A stretch of 38,927 nt of DNA from Candidatus Giovannonibacteria bacterium RIFCSPLOWO2_01_FULL_46_13 (GCA_001778785.1 MFIE01000007.1:27066-65992); one strand, 5' to 3'; shown: positions 1 through 9,035, counted from the first letter of the stretch. Notes: a model not told the origin generated them from the sequence alone. Translations and numbers: made by a program.

Positions 1-324
1 CCGGACAAATTTTTCCGTGCCGAGCGCCCGGATTACCGATTCCACGCCTTTATGCCCGCCCGATCCGCGGTTGAATACTATCTTAAATCTTCCCAGGGGG
101 AGGTCTATATCGTCATGCAGTAGCATTAAGCCTTTGGCGCGTATGCCGTGGGCCTTAATAATCTTGCCGGATTGGTTCATAAAAACGTCCGGAAGGATGA
201 CTTTTGCCCTTTTTCCATCGTACTTTTTTGCGAAAAGCTCTGCTATAAACTTGCCCGCGTTATGCGGGGATCCGTCGTACTCTTGGCCCGGGTTCCCGAG
301 TCCTACTATATGGTATGCCGCCAT
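1..324 (-). CDS. pth: Peptidyl-tRNA hydrolase, 3' part beyond window
   Basis: Pth releases peptides from prematurely dropped peptidyl-tRNA so that the tRNA can be reused. The visible 108 codons start MAAYHIVGLGNPGQEYDGSP and keep the catalytic Asn (GLGNPG), the catalytic His (PHNAG), the substrate-binding Asn (VFMNQSG) and the Asp (LLHDDIDLP) of the family. The normally conserved GGHNG motif reads GGHKG here (Lys at about residue 92). The gene runs off the left edge without a stop, so roughly half of the usual 180-190 residues are visible. It is divergent from lepB. The start at 324 is preceded by an extended -10 (TGaTAAAAT) only 13 nt upstream, which suggests a leaderless message. Confidence 0.95.
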   Translation of the reverse strand, partial: MAAYHIVGLGNPGQEYDGSPHNAGKFIAELFAKKYDGKRAKVILPDVFMNQSGKIIKAHGIRAKGLMLLHDDIDLPLGRFKIVFNRGSGGHKGVESVIRALGTEKFVR

Positions 325-331
325 AATTGCG

Positions 332-340
332 ATTTTATCA
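332..340 (-). promoter_or_regulatory. Extended -10 of pth
   Basis: On the minus strand TGATAAAAT has the extended -10 form TGn + TAAAAT. The hexamer starts 13 nt before the pth ATG, so transcription would begin at or next to the start codon. No clear -35 was seen. Confidence 0.5.
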
Positions 341-387
341 TAACCCTTGATTTTCCTCTAGAAATCTATTACTCTTGGTTTATTGTT

Positions 388-933
388 ATGCCTCAAAACT
401 CTTTTTGGCGAGATTTCCTACGCTTCATAATTGTGTCGGCAATAATAATAATTCCTGTAAGGACCTGGGTTGCCCAGCCTTTTTTGGTTAGGGGAGCTTC
501 GATGGAGCCAACCTTCCAGGACGGTGAATATTTGATAATTGATGAGCTTACCTTCCACTTCCGTCAGCCGGAACGCGGGGAAGTCCTTGTTTTCAGGTAC
601 CCGCAGGACCCTTCTAAGTTTTTTATAAAAAGGGTCATCGGTTTGCCTGGGGAGAAGCTTGAAATAAAAGATAATAAGATTTTTCTTGTGAACGGAACAG
701 AAAAAAAACAGCTTGAAGAGCCCTTCTTGCACGAAGCCCTAACCACTCCGGACGGAACGGTTACGCTCGAGGAAGGCGAATTTTATATGATGGGCGACAA
801 TCGCTTATTCTCTTCGGATTCGCGCAAATGGGGATCTTTGGAAGAGGGTTTGATCGTTGGACGCGCATTTGTAAGGCTTTGGCCAATAAACAGGGCGGAT
901 TTTCTCCCTGGAAACTTCAATTATGAAAATTAA
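388..933 (+). CDS. lepB: Signal peptidase I
   Basis: Membrane-anchored serine protease that cuts signal peptides from exported proteins (181 aa). One N-terminal transmembrane segment (about residues 10-30) is followed by box B, GASMEPTF, with the catalytic Ser38, and box D, FIKRVIGLPGE, with the general-base Lys81. Box E appears as MGDNRLFSSDSRKWG. The reading frame stays open upstream to 148, but that region is the antisense of pth; the ATG at 388 gives the normal N-terminus with the charged residues just before the membrane segment. Its end overlaps hisS by 11 bp. Substrates encoded in this window would include the large surface protein at 31637 and the GH18 enzyme at 28924. Confidence 0.93.
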   Translation: MPQNSFWRDFLRFIIVSAIIIIPVRTWVAQPFLVRGASMEPTFQDGEYLIIDELTFHFRQPERGEVLVFRYPQDPSKFFIKRVIGLPGEKLEIKDNKIFLVNGTEKKQLEEPFLHEALTTPDGTVTLEEGEFYMMGDNRLFSSDSRKWGSLEEGLIVGRAFVRLWPINRADFLPGNFNYEN

Positions 934-2239
934 AAAAGAATCACTACAAACGCCGCGCGGCACAAGGGACCTTATGGGCCAGGAGCTTTCAGTTTGGAGG
1001 AGAGTTTCGGATATTGCCGAAGAAGCTGCCAAATATTACGGTTTTCAGGAAATTAGGACTCCGCATTTCGAACACGCTGAACTTTTTGGCGCTTCTTTGG
1101 GGGAGACTTCGGATGTCGTAGAAAAACAGATGTATTCTTTCAAGACGCGTGGAGGGGACCACTTGGTGCTTCGCCCGGAAGCCACCGTTCCTTTGGTGCG
1201 GGCGTATTACGAACACGGCATGCAGGCCGAACCCCAGCCAATTCTTTTATATATGAACGGTTCGTTTTTTAGGCACGAAGCTCCGCAGAAAGGACGCTGG
1301 AGGCAGTTCGGGCAGTTCGATGTTGAGGTTATGGGCGAGGAGTTGGCTGTGGCCGAAGCTACGACCATACGCCTTTTCAGTTTGATATTTAAAGAACTGG
1401 GAATAGATACGACTCTTGAGATAAGTACGATGGGAGACAAGGACTGCCGTCCGCAGTGGAGGAAGGAGTTGGTTTCTTATTACAAAAAACACGTTGAGAA
1501 GCTCTGCAAGGATTGCAAGAGAAGGTTCAAGGAAAATCCTTTGCGGCTTTTAGACTGCAAAGAACCGGCATGTCAGGAATATAAAACCAAAGCTCCGCAG
1601 ATGCTGGAATATGTTTGCGACGAATGCAAGGCGCACTTCAAGGAAGTTTTAGAATTCATGGACGCGCTGGAGATCCCTTACAGGTTAAACGGGACTTTGG
1701 TCCGAGGTTTCGATTATTACACGAGGACAGTTTTCGAATTTCAGGCAAACATTGTCACTAAAAAAGAAGACGGCACGGAAGAAACCAAGACTATGACTGT
1801 TGCTGGAGGGGGAAGATACGATTACCTGGGACAGGTTTTAGCGGGTAAGGATCTGCCGGCCGCCGGAGGAGGGATCGGCATGGACAGGGTTGTATCTATC
1901 TTGATGGAACGCATGGACGAGAAAGCGCAGGAAGAATTTACCAAAATTGAGAAGCCTAAGGTGTTTTTGATCCAATTGGGCATGGCCGCCAAAAGAAAGA
2001 CCCTGGCCTTGATGGAAGAGTTCCGTAAGGCTAGAATCCCTCTAGCCCAATCGCTCTCAAAAGACTCCATACGGGGGCAGTTGCGCTTGGCTTCCAAGCT
2101 CGGCGTCCCATACAGCCTTATTATGGGACAAAAAGAGGCTTTGGAAGGCAGTATCATAATCCGCGACATGGATTCCGGAATGCAGGAGACTTTGCCGATA
2201 ACCCGGGCCATCGAGAGGCTTAAGCTCAAAATAAAGTAA
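923..2239 (+). CDS. hisS: Histidyl-tRNA synthetase
   Basis: Charges tRNA-His with histidine. The 438-aa protein has the class II synthetase core: motif 2 region FFRHEAPQKGRWRQFGQFDV, histidine-specific motifs GFDYYTRTVFEF and GGGRYDYL, motif 3 GGGIGMDR, and a C-terminal anticodon-binding domain (from about residue 340). An insertion domain at about residues 190-255 carries LCKDC, a further Cys in LLDCKEPAC and a second pair VCDEC, as often seen in bacterial HisRS and likely to hold a metal. The ATG at 923 lies inside the end of lepB. The HIT gene follows after 2 nt, so this is probably the second gene of a long operon. Confidence 0.96.
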   Translation: MKIKKESLQTPRGTRDLMGQELSVWRRVSDIAEEAAKYYGFQEIRTPHFEHAELFGASLGETSDVVEKQMYSFKTRGGDHLVLRPEATVPLVRAYYEHGMQAEPQPILLYMNGSFFRHEAPQKGRWRQFGQFDVEVMGEELAVAEATTIRLFSLIFKELGIDTTLEISTMGDKDCRPQWRKELVSYYKKHVEKLCKDCKRRFKENPLRLLDCKEPACQEYKTKAPQMLEYVCDECKAHFKEVLEFMDALEIPYRLNGTLVRGFDYYTRTVFEFQANIVTKKEDGTEETKTMTVAGGGRYDYLGQVLAGKDLPAAGGGIGMDRVVSILMERMDEKAQEEFTKIEKPKVFLIQLGMAAKRKTLALMEEFRKARIPLAQSLSKDSIRGQLRLASKLGVPYSLIMGQKEALEGSIIIRDMDSGMQETLPITRAIERLKLKIK

Positions 2240-2241
2240 TT

Positions 2242-2553
2242 ATGGACTGCATCTTCTGCAAAATTGTAAATAAAGAAATTCCAGCAGATTTTTTGTTTGA
2301 ATCGGACAAGCTTGTCGCGTTCGCGGACATAAAACCGAAAGCGCCCATACATATCTTGATTGTCACGAAAGAACATATTGTATCGATCAAGGAATTACAG
2401 GACGCAAGCTTGACGGCAGAGATGGTTATGGCTGCGAAAAAATTAGCGGAGGAGAAAAAAATGGAAGGTTATAAATTAGCGTTTAACGTCGGTCGAGCCG
2501 GAGGGCAGGAGGTGGATCATCTGCACCTGCATCTTATGGGAGGTTTTAATTAA
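2242..2553 (+). CDS. HIT family hydrolase (HinT-like)
   Basis: Small histidine-triad protein of 103 aa, the size of HinT/PKCI-type purine nucleoside phosphoramidases. The triad is present near the C-terminus as DHLHLHLMGG (His93, His95, His97). The N-terminal CIFCKI pair (Cys3, Cys6) is typical of the HinT branch that binds zinc. The usual fourth histidine upstream is found in KEHIVS. The protein starts 2 nt after hisS and is followed by rpsU after 8 nt, so it is cotranscribed with translation genes. Family membership is clear; the exact nucleotide substrate is not. Confidence 0.93.
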   Translation: MDCIFCKIVNKEIPADFLFESDKLVAFADIKPKAPIHILIVTKEHIVSIKELQDASLTAEMVMAAKKLAEEKKMEGYKLAFNVGRAGGQEVDHLHLHLMGGFN

Positions 2554-2561
2554 ATTATTTT

Positions 2562-2780
2562 ATGGCAGTAGAAGTAAAAAGAAGGGAAAATGAATCCATC
2601 GGGGGACTTTTGAGGAGGTTCACCAGAAAAATCCAGCGATCAAAAATCATGATCGAGGCCAGGGGGCGGCAATACCGCGAGAGGTCCAAATCCGAATTCA
2701 AAAAGCGGAAGGAAGCCTTGAAGCGAATCGCCTGGCAGAAGGATATGGATAAACTTCGAAAATTAGGAAAAATAGAATAA
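2562..2780 (+). CDS. rpsU: Small ribosomal subunit protein bS21
   Basis: bS21 sits on the 30S platform near the anti-Shine-Dalgarno end of 16S rRNA and helps initiation. The 72-aa basic protein has the family core: VEVKRRENESIGGLLRRF, then an Arg/Lys-rich helix ending in KRKEALKR. The neighbour downstream is yqeY, a frequent partner of rpsU in bacteria. It is notable that a genome with few Shine-Dalgarno sites keeps bS21, because the protein borders the anti-SD region. Confidence 0.94.
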   Translation: MAVEVKRRENESIGGLLRRFTRKIQRSKIMIEARGRQYRERSKSEFKKRKEALKRIAWQKDMDKLRKLGKIE

Positions 2781-2793
2781 CAATCCAAAGCAA

Positions 2794-3246
2794 ATGACTT
2801 TGCGCGAAAAATTGGACCAAGATTTAAAATCGGCCATGAAGGCGGGCGAGGCTCTTAAGGTTTCGACCTTGCGTATGGCCCAGAGCGCCGTAAAAAATAA
2901 AGAAATCCAATTCCTGAAAAAAGAAACCGGCCTTTCGGACGGGGAAATTATTGATGTGCTGAAAAGCGAAGTCAAAAAAAGAAGGGACGCGGTTGAAGAA
3001 TACGGAAAGGCGGCACGGACGGATCTGGCCAAAAAAGAACAAGAAGAGCTCGAAATATTAGCGGAATATCTTCCGGCGGAAATTTCGGACGAGGATTTGG
3101 AAAGGATTTTGAAGGACGGCATCCGGGTAGCGGCCGCCCAAGATGAAAAAGATTTTGGCAAAGTAATGAAAGTGGCCATGCCGATACTGAAAGGAAAAGC
3201 TTCGGGCGACAGGATTTCAAACATGCTCAAAAAACTTTTGGGTTGA
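2794..3246 (+). CDS. yqeY: GatB/YqeY domain protein
   Basis: Stand-alone YqeY-type protein of 150 aa, related to the tail domain of the GatB amidotransferase subunit and thought to bind tRNA. It begins TLREKLDQDLKSAMKAGEAL and contains the family signatures LRMAQSAVKNKEI, DVLKSEVKKRRDAVEEY and AEYLPAEISDEDL. The length is normal (about 148). It lies directly after rpsU and its TGA overlaps the ATG of ybeY by one base, which indicates translational coupling. The molecular role of the family remains uncertain. Confidence 0.93.
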   Translation: MTLREKLDQDLKSAMKAGEALKVSTLRMAQSAVKNKEIQFLKKETGLSDGEIIDVLKSEVKKRRDAVEEYGKAARTDLAKKEQEELEILAEYLPAEISDEDLERILKDGIRVAAAQDEKDFGKVMKVAMPILKGKASGDRISNMLKKLLG

Positions 3247-3584
3247 TGCACTTTAACCCAAAATTTAAGAAAATTAAGAATAAAGTACTCGGAAAAAAAT
3301 ACGAACTCGATTTAATTCTTGCCGATTCGAAATTGATGCGGAAGCTCAATAAGGAATATCGAGGCAAGAATAAAGACTCGAACGTCCTCTCTTTTTCACT
3401 CTCGCCTTCGGTCGGCCAGATCTTTTTAAACCCTAATTTTATAAAAAAAGAGGCGCCAAAATACGGAAGGGACTACAAAACCCACTTTTCCGCACTTTAT
3501 ATCCACGCAATTTTGCACCTAAAGGGTTATAATCACGGGAGGGAGATGGAAAAAAGGGAAAAAATTTTATGGCGAGGAATATAG
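3246..3584 (+). CDS. ybeY: Endoribonuclease YbeY (short)
   Basis: Metal-dependent RNase involved in 16S rRNA 3'-end maturation and ribosome quality control. The zinc-binding signature is present as HAILHLKGYNH, matching HGxLHLxGYDH with all three His. NVLSFSL matches the usual upstream NVLSFP-type motif. At 112 aa it is shorter than the usual 150 or so, mainly at the N-terminus. A TTG lies at 3243, but the ATG at 3246 is preferred. The last 16 bp overlap the start of ftsA. Confidence 0.88.
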   Translation: MHFNPKFKKIKNKVLGKKYELDLILADSKLMRKLNKEYRGKNKDSNVLSFSLSPSVGQIFLNPNFIKKEAPKYGRDYKTHFSALYIHAILHLKGYNHGREMEKREKILWRGI

Positions 3585-4735
3585 TTCAAGTTATCGATAT
3601 TGGGTCGCATAGCATCAAGGCGCTTGCGGCAGAAAGAAAGGATTCTGATACGGGAATCCATATTTTGGGAGCTTCGATAGTGCCGACGCAGGGGGTGCGC
3701 CGAGGGATGGTAAATTCCAAGGAACTTTTGGCAAAAAGGGTGCGCGCGGCGGTGGAAGAAGTCGAAAGATTTTCCGGGATTCCTTTTAAGCACGCATTTT
3801 TAACTTTCGGCACGCCGGCTTTGGGTTTTTCAAAAGTCCGGGCGCGCGTTGCGATCGCGCAGGCTTCCGGAGAAGTAGGGCCGTATGATATCGAACGCGT
3901 CATCGCCCAAGCCAGGCCGTCCTCGCGAGACCTCCAAAATAAAGAAATTTTAAATACTTTCGGGATAAATTACAGCATCGACTCGGAAATATCCATGCGC
4001 GACCCAATCGGGGTAAGGGGAGAAAATTTGGAGGCCGAAGTCATGTTTATAACCTCGCTTTTAAAACCTCTTCGCGAAATAATTTCCGCGGTGGAGGAAG
4101 CCGGGGTCGCGATAGATGACGTGATCCCTGCCCCGCTTGCCTCGGCCCGGGCCCTTTTAACTTCGCGCCAGCGCGAAGCAGGCGCGGCTGTTCTCGATAT
4201 CGGGGCGGAGACCGTGGATTTGGCGGTCATCGAAGAAAACCTTCCGTATTCGGTTGCGATTTTTCCTTTGGGAGGAGCGCACATCACGAACGACATCGCG
4301 CTCGGCTTCCAAGTTTCGCTCGATAAAGCCGAAGAAATAAAGACAACATTGAAACTTCCGGAAGATACGGCGCAGGCCAAGAAAAAATTACAGAATATAA
4401 TGGAGGCGCGCCTCGAAGATATGCTTGAGCTAGTTGAGAACCATTTGAAAAAAATCGGGCGGCAAGGTTTGCTTCCGGGGGGAGTGGTCCTTTCCGGCGG
4501 CTCTTCCAAGATAGAAGGCATAGATGAGTTTTCTAAAGTAACGCTTCATCTTCCCGCGGACTTGGGCAGGTGCGATGAATTGGACACCGGGCACAAATTG
4601 CAGGACCCGATTTGGGCGACGGCGGTTGGCGCGGCTTTGATCGGCTTAGACCAGGAAAATGCGCCCCAACAAAAGCGCTCTACTTCGATGTGGCGCCAGA
4701 AAATCTCAACCTGGCTCCGCTCGCTAATTCCATAG
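3569..4735 (+). CDS. ftsA: Cell division protein FtsA
   Basis: Actin-like ATPase that tethers FtsZ to the membrane and recruits the divisome (388 aa). Phosphate loop 1 appears as QVIDIGSHSIKALAAER and the second phosphate motif as AAVLDIGAETVDLAVIEE. The adenosine motif is VVLSGGSSKIEGIDEF. The SHS2-like 1C region lies at about residues 85-165. The C-terminus ends in an amphipathic helix with Trp and Arg (MWRQKISTWLRSLIP), which fits the FtsA membrane-targeting sequence. It overlaps ybeY, and 94 nt separate it from ftsZ. Confidence 0.96.
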   Translation: MARNIVQVIDIGSHSIKALAAERKDSDTGIHILGASIVPTQGVRRGMVNSKELLAKRVRAAVEEVERFSGIPFKHAFLTFGTPALGFSKVRARVAIAQASGEVGPYDIERVIAQARPSSRDLQNKEILNTFGINYSIDSEISMRDPIGVRGENLEAEVMFITSLLKPLREIISAVEEAGVAIDDVIPAPLASARALLTSRQREAGAAVLDIGAETVDLAVIEENLPYSVAIFPLGGAHITNDIALGFQVSLDKAEEIKTTLKLPEDTAQAKKKLQNIMEARLEDMLELVENHLKKIGRQGLLPGGVVLSGGSSKIEGIDEFSKVTLHLPADLGRCDELDTGHKLQDPIWATAVGAALIGLDQENAPQQKRSTSMWRQKISTWLRSLIP

Positions 4736-4829
4736 AATTTCCAATATTTTCTAACATATAAATCTTTTTTATCTAGCCTTGACCGGCCATCGCTTCAGGG
4801 ATAGGCTTAGTTATTAACTAATCTTATTT

Positions 4830-5942
4830 ATGCCCCAAATCAAGCCAGAATTTGAGACAGCCGCGAGGCTAAAAGTGATAGGGGTTGGCGGTTCCGGACA
4901 GAATGCCGTTGACCACATGATTCGCTCCAGGGTGAAGGGGGTTGATTTTATTTCTATAAATACCGATGCGCAGGATTTGCATAATTCTTTAGCCGCGAAA
5001 AAATTTCATATCGGAAGAGAGGTGACGCGCGGACTTGGGGCGGGAATGAATCCGGAATTGGGACGGATGGCCGCGGAAGAATCCCGAAAGGAAATAGAAG
5101 ATATGGTTCGCGGAGCGGACCTGGTTTTCGTTACCTGCGGTTTTGGCGGAGGAACGGGAACGGGTGGCGCGCCGATTGTTGCGGAGATTGCGAAGAACCT
5201 TGGAGTTTTAACGATAGCGATCGTAACGAAACCTTTTGCTTTCGAGGGTGAAGTTAGAAAAAGTATCGCCGAAGAAGGGTTGGTCCGGTTACGAAAAGCT
5301 GTTGATGCTATGATCGTGATCCCGAACGACCGCTTGATGAATATAGTAGAACGCGATACCCCCTTTTTGGCGGCTTTCGCGATGTGCGATGAAGTCTTAA
5401 GGCAGGCCGTTGAGGGAATCGCGGACTTGATCATAACCCCGGGTATCATAAACGTGGACTTTGCTGATGTACGGACGGTCTTGATGAATTCAGGCTCAGC
5501 CATAATCGGTATTGGAGTCTCGCAAGGAAAAAACAGGGCGCAGGAAGCAGCACGCCTCGCCATACATTCTCCGCTTTTGGAGGTATCGGCCGAAGGGGCC
5601 AAGGGAGTTTTGTTCACGATCTCTGGAAGGGACGACCTTTCTATGTGGGAGGTGCAGGAAGCGGCCAAGATCGTCACGGAAAATGTGGACCGCGAGGCAA
5701 AAATTATATTTGGCGCGGTTAAGGATGAACGCTTGAAGTCTGGGCAGGTAAAAGTTACGGTTATTGCTTCCGGTTTTCCGGGAGGGTATGCCAGGAACGT
5801 CTCGCTTTTCTCGCAGGACACCCCAATTCCGCACACCGAAAACGTCCAGACCAAACCGATAGAAGAAGTCTCCCAGAGTGAGCCAGAAAATTCGGAATGG
5901 GACTCGATCCCGGCATTTTTGAGGCGTTCAAAAAAACTATAA
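4830..5942 (+). CDS. ftsZ: Cell division GTPase FtsZ
   Basis: Tubulin-like GTPase that forms the Z ring (370 aa). It carries the tubulin signature GGGTGTG at residues 106-112, the N-terminal nucleotide loop GVGGSGQNAVDHM, and the synergy-loop region around NVDFADVRTVL. The conserved C-terminal peptide that binds FtsA is clear (WDSIPAFLRRSKKL, the last 14 residues). The 94-nt gap from ftsA holds a weak promoter-like pair, TTGACC at 4779 and TAGGCT at 4802, so ftsZ may also be transcribed on its own. A hairpin terminator follows at 5983. Confidence 0.97.
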   Translation: MPQIKPEFETAARLKVIGVGGSGQNAVDHMIRSRVKGVDFISINTDAQDLHNSLAAKKFHIGREVTRGLGAGMNPELGRMAAEESRKEIEDMVRGADLVFVTCGFGGGTGTGGAPIVAEIAKNLGVLTIAIVTKPFAFEGEVRKSIAEEGLVRLRKAVDAMIVIPNDRLMNIVERDTPFLAAFAMCDEVLRQAVEGIADLIITPGIINVDFADVRTVLMNSGSAIIGIGVSQGKNRAQEAARLAIHSPLLEVSAEGAKGVLFTISGRDDLSMWEVQEAAKIVTENVDREAKIIFGAVKDERLKSGQVKVTVIASGFPGGYARNVSLFSQDTPIPHTENVQTKPIEEVSQSEPENSEWDSIPAFLRRSKKL

Positions 5943-5982
5943 AAAGACTTTCTCCGTTTGGAGTCTGTTGACTAAAAGCCGG

Positions 5983-6007
5983 TCCCGATGCAACGTCGGG
6001 ATTTTTT
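5983..6007 (+). terminator. Intrinsic terminator after ftsZ
   Basis: An inverted repeat (TCCCGATG...CGTCGGGA with a 3-nt loop) is followed by TTTTTT. It closes the hisS-ftsZ operon before nrdA. Confidence 0.8.
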
Positions 6008-6088
6008 AGTTTTTTTGGTTTATACACATGGCATGTAGTTATCCGCGGGGGTAAAATAAGTTTACTAAAGTTGTATTTGCCCAAGCCC

Positions 6089-9004
6089 ATGCCGTTAACT
6101 CAAATCAAAAAAAGAGACGGACGCATCGTTGAGTTCGACTCGGAAAAAATATCAAAAGTTATACAAAAAGCGTTCATTGCCGTACGCGGTGGGATTGAAG
6201 AAGAAAAACTCTACGGACTGACTAAGAAAATTGTAGGCGACATAGAGAAATTTTTCCCAGAGAGGATACCTTCAGTGGAAAATGCGCAGGATTTAGTCGA
6301 AAAAACCCTCATGGAGGAGGGTTTTTATGATGTTGTTAAGTCTTACATCTTATATAGGTACGAGCACGCCAAGATAAGGGAGGAGGAGAAAAGGGACATT
6401 TTGGAAAAAATTGAGTCTTCTGACCTTATAGTCATAAAAGGCGACGGGACAAAGGAAAACTTTGCCCCGGACAAGCTCAAGAATTCGGTTTTTAAGGCTT
6501 TGGCCGAATATGAAAAGAAGATAGACTTGGAAGCTTTACTTTTGGCGACGAGGGAGTCTATGCACGACCAGATTTCGACCAAAGATATTGCGCGTTCCGT
6601 GGTATTTACGGCGCGCTCCTTCATTGAGCAGGACCCAATATGGTCCCGCGCGGCTGCCAAGCTTTTACTGCACGTTATATATAAGGAAGTTATCGATGCC
6701 CGCCCGCTAGATTTTTCTGACCTTTCTCGGTACTACCGCGAAGCCTTCGTAAAAAACATAAAGAAGGGAGTCGAGCAGGGAAGGTTTGACCGCCGCCTCT
6801 TGGGTCTTGATTTGGAGAGGCTTTCGTTTGCGCTAAAACCGGAAAGGGATTCGATGTTCCAGTATTTGGGCCTGCAAACCCTTTACGACAGGTATTTCAC
6901 TTCCGACCTGGAAGCTAAAAAAGTTTTGGAGACGCCGCAGGCTTTCTGGATGCGTGTTGCTATGGGTTTGGCTCTTGGGGAAAAGGAAGCGCCTGAAGAA
7001 TGGGCGGAACGATTTTACGAGGTTACTTCAACTTTGCGCTTCGTGCCTTCGACCCCGACGCTTTTCCATTCGGGAACTGTTAAGCCCCAACTTTCTTCCT
7101 GCTATTTAAATACCGTACAAGATTCGCTAGAGGATATTTTCAAGACATTTGGCGATAACGCCCAGCTTTCCAAGTGGTCAGGAGGAATCGGGACAGACTG
7201 GACCAATATCCGTGGAACGGGCGCTTTGATCAAGGGCACGGGGGTGGAATCCCAGGGGGTCATCCCGTTTTTGAAAATTGCTAACGATACAACGGCCGCC
7301 ATCAACCGGTCCGGAAGAAGGAGGGGGGCGACATGCGTTTACCTAGAGACTTGGCACATAGATATAGAAGACTTCTTGGAGCTCCGCAAAAATACTGGGG
7401 ATGACCACAGGAGGACGCATGACATGGATACGGCCAACTGGATCCCGGACATTTTTATGCGAAGAGTTTTGGAAGACGGCGACTGGACCCTTCTTTCTCC
7501 GGACGAAGCCCCAGATTTGCACCATATTTTCGGAAAGAAATTCGACGAGGCATACGAAAAATATGAAAAAATGGCTCGGGAGGGAAAGATTAACCTGTAC
7601 AAAAATATAAAAGCCCGAGACCTTTGGAGGAAAATGCTTACAATGCTTTTTGAGACGGGACACCCCTGGGTTACTTGGAAAGACCCGTCCAACATCCGTT
7701 CTCCGCAAGATCACGCCGGCGTTATTCATAACTCCAACCTTTGCACAGAAATTACACTAAACACTTCCAAAGAAGAGACAGCGGTTTGCAATTTGGGATC
7801 AGTAAACCTTTCTTGGCACGTTATCGAAAAGCGGCTCGACCAGGAATTAATCCGTGACACGGTTTCAACGGCCATGCGTATGCTCGATAACGTAGTCGAC
7901 ATCTGCTACTACCCGACGGGCGAGGCTAAAAATTCTAACATGAAGCACAGGCCGGTTGGGCTTGGAATAATGGGCTTTCAGGACGCCCTGTACATGCTCG
8001 ACATAAATTTTGATTCGGAGGCGGCTTGCGATTTTGCCGACCGGTCCATGGAGATGGTTTCTTACTACGCGATTTTGACTTCGGCGGAGTTGGCCCGGGA
8101 GCGCGGACCGTATTTAACTTACAAAGGATCGAAGTGGGACCGCGGAATTCTGCCGCAGGATACAATAGAACTTTTAGAGAATGAGCGCGGGCTTAAAATT
8201 GACGTGCCGAGGACCGAACGCCTCGACTGGTCCATAGTGCGCGAAGCTATCCGAAGGAATGGCATGAGAAATTCCAACTGCTTGGCTATCGCCCCGACCG
8301 CGACTATATCAAACATTTCCGGAACTTCTTCATGCATCGAACCAATTTACAAAAACTTATACGTAAAAGCGAACCAATCTGGGGACTTCACGATAATAAA
8401 CCCGTACTTGGTGGAGGACTTGAAGAAATTGAACCTCTGGGATTATGAAATGTTAGGAAAGATAAAATATTATGACGGTTCTATCGCGGAGATAAACGAA
8501 ATCCCAAGATGGCTTAAGGAAAAATACAAAGAAGCTTTTGAAATTAACCCTAGATGGCTCATTAAGGCTGCCGCTTACCGCGGACGCTGGATAGACCAAT
8601 CTCAATCGTTAAATATTTTCTACAGGGGATCATCCGGGAAAGAAATTGCAGATATATACGTATACGCTTGGGAAATGGGATTGAAGACTACGTATTACTT
8701 GCGCACGCTTGGAGCTTCGCAGGTTGAGAAATCAACTTTGGACGCTGGTAAATTCGGGGCAACTCATAGGAGGGAAGAGAATTTTTCCGAAGCTATGGGT
8801 CCGGTAATGCAGCTTAAGCACGCGCTCGGAGTTGCGGAGGAAGTTCCGACCGAAGCTCCGACCCAATCTCCGGTTATGGTACAAATAGAAGAGACCCAGC
8901 AGAAAGTTCAGGTTGTCCTCGCCAAATCGCAGGACGGCCTGTCTGCGCAGGCAGGTCCAAAACTCTGCCGCATAGACGACCCTAACTGCGAAGCATGTCA
9001 GTGA
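6089..9004 (+). CDS. nrdA: Ribonucleotide reductase, large subunit
   Basis: Catalytic subunit that reduces ribonucleotides to deoxyribonucleotides. The 971-aa protein is longer than E. coli NrdA (761 aa), chiefly because two ATP-cone-like regulatory domains appear in tandem, about residues 4-95 and 108-200. Catalytic elements are visible: SSCYLN (the redox cysteine), HNSNLCTEI (the thiyl Cys with its Asn and Glu), and TTYYLRT (the tyrosine pair that relays the radical). The C-terminus has the redox tail CRIDDPNCEACQ. The ATG at 6089 is chosen; a TTG at 6071 is also in frame. nrdB follows after 31 nt. Confidence 0.95.
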   Translation: MPLTQIKKRDGRIVEFDSEKISKVIQKAFIAVRGGIEEEKLYGLTKKIVGDIEKFFPERIPSVENAQDLVEKTLMEEGFYDVVKSYILYRYEHAKIREEEKRDILEKIESSDLIVIKGDGTKENFAPDKLKNSVFKALAEYEKKIDLEALLLATRESMHDQISTKDIARSVVFTARSFIEQDPIWSRAAAKLLLHVIYKEVIDARPLDFSDLSRYYREAFVKNIKKGVEQGRFDRRLLGLDLERLSFALKPERDSMFQYLGLQTLYDRYFTSDLEAKKVLETPQAFWMRVAMGLALGEKEAPEEWAERFYEVTSTLRFVPSTPTLFHSGTVKPQLSSCYLNTVQDSLEDIFKTFGDNAQLSKWSGGIGTDWTNIRGTGALIKGTGVESQGVIPFLKIANDTTAAINRSGRRRGATCVYLETWHIDIEDFLELRKNTGDDHRRTHDMDTANWIPDIFMRRVLEDGDWTLLSPDEAPDLHHIFGKKFDEAYEKYEKMAREGKINLYKNIKARDLWRKMLTMLFETGHPWVTWKDPSNIRSPQDHAGVIHNSNLCTEITLNTSKEETAVCNLGSVNLSWHVIEKRLDQELIRDTVSTAMRMLDNVVDICYYPTGEAKNSNMKHRPVGLGIMGFQDALYMLDINFDSEAACDFADRSMEMVSYYAILTSAELARERGPYLTYKGSKWDRGILPQDTIELLENERGLKIDVPRTERLDWSIVREAIRRNGMRNSNCLAIAPTATISNISGTSSCIEPIYKNLYVKANQSGDFTIINPYLVEDLKKLNLWDYEMLGKIKYYDGSIAEINEIPRWLKEKYKEAFEINPRWLIKAAAYRGRWIDQSQSLNIFYRGSSGKEIADIYVYAWEMGLKTTYYLRTLGASQVEKSTLDAGKFGATHRREENFSEAMGPVMQLKHALGVAEEVPTEAPTQSPVMVQIEETQQKVQVVLAKSQDGLSAQAGPKLCRIDDPNCEACQ

Positions 9005-9035
9005 AACAATACTTATCAAAAGAATAAATAAAGAA

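Noticed and set aside
148..387. Upstream extension of lepB to 148
   Set aside because: The extra 80 residues are the antisense of pth and have no signal peptidase similarity; the ATG at 388 gives the normal N-terminus.
4736..4829. Small gene between ftsA and ftsZ
   Set aside because: No open frame with a plausible product; only a weak promoter-like pair was seen.
5006..5854. Long open frame of 282 codons on the minus strand
   Set aside because: It lies wholly antisense to ftsZ, has a Ser/Thr/Pro-rich low-complexity product with no motif, and is a codon-bias shadow.
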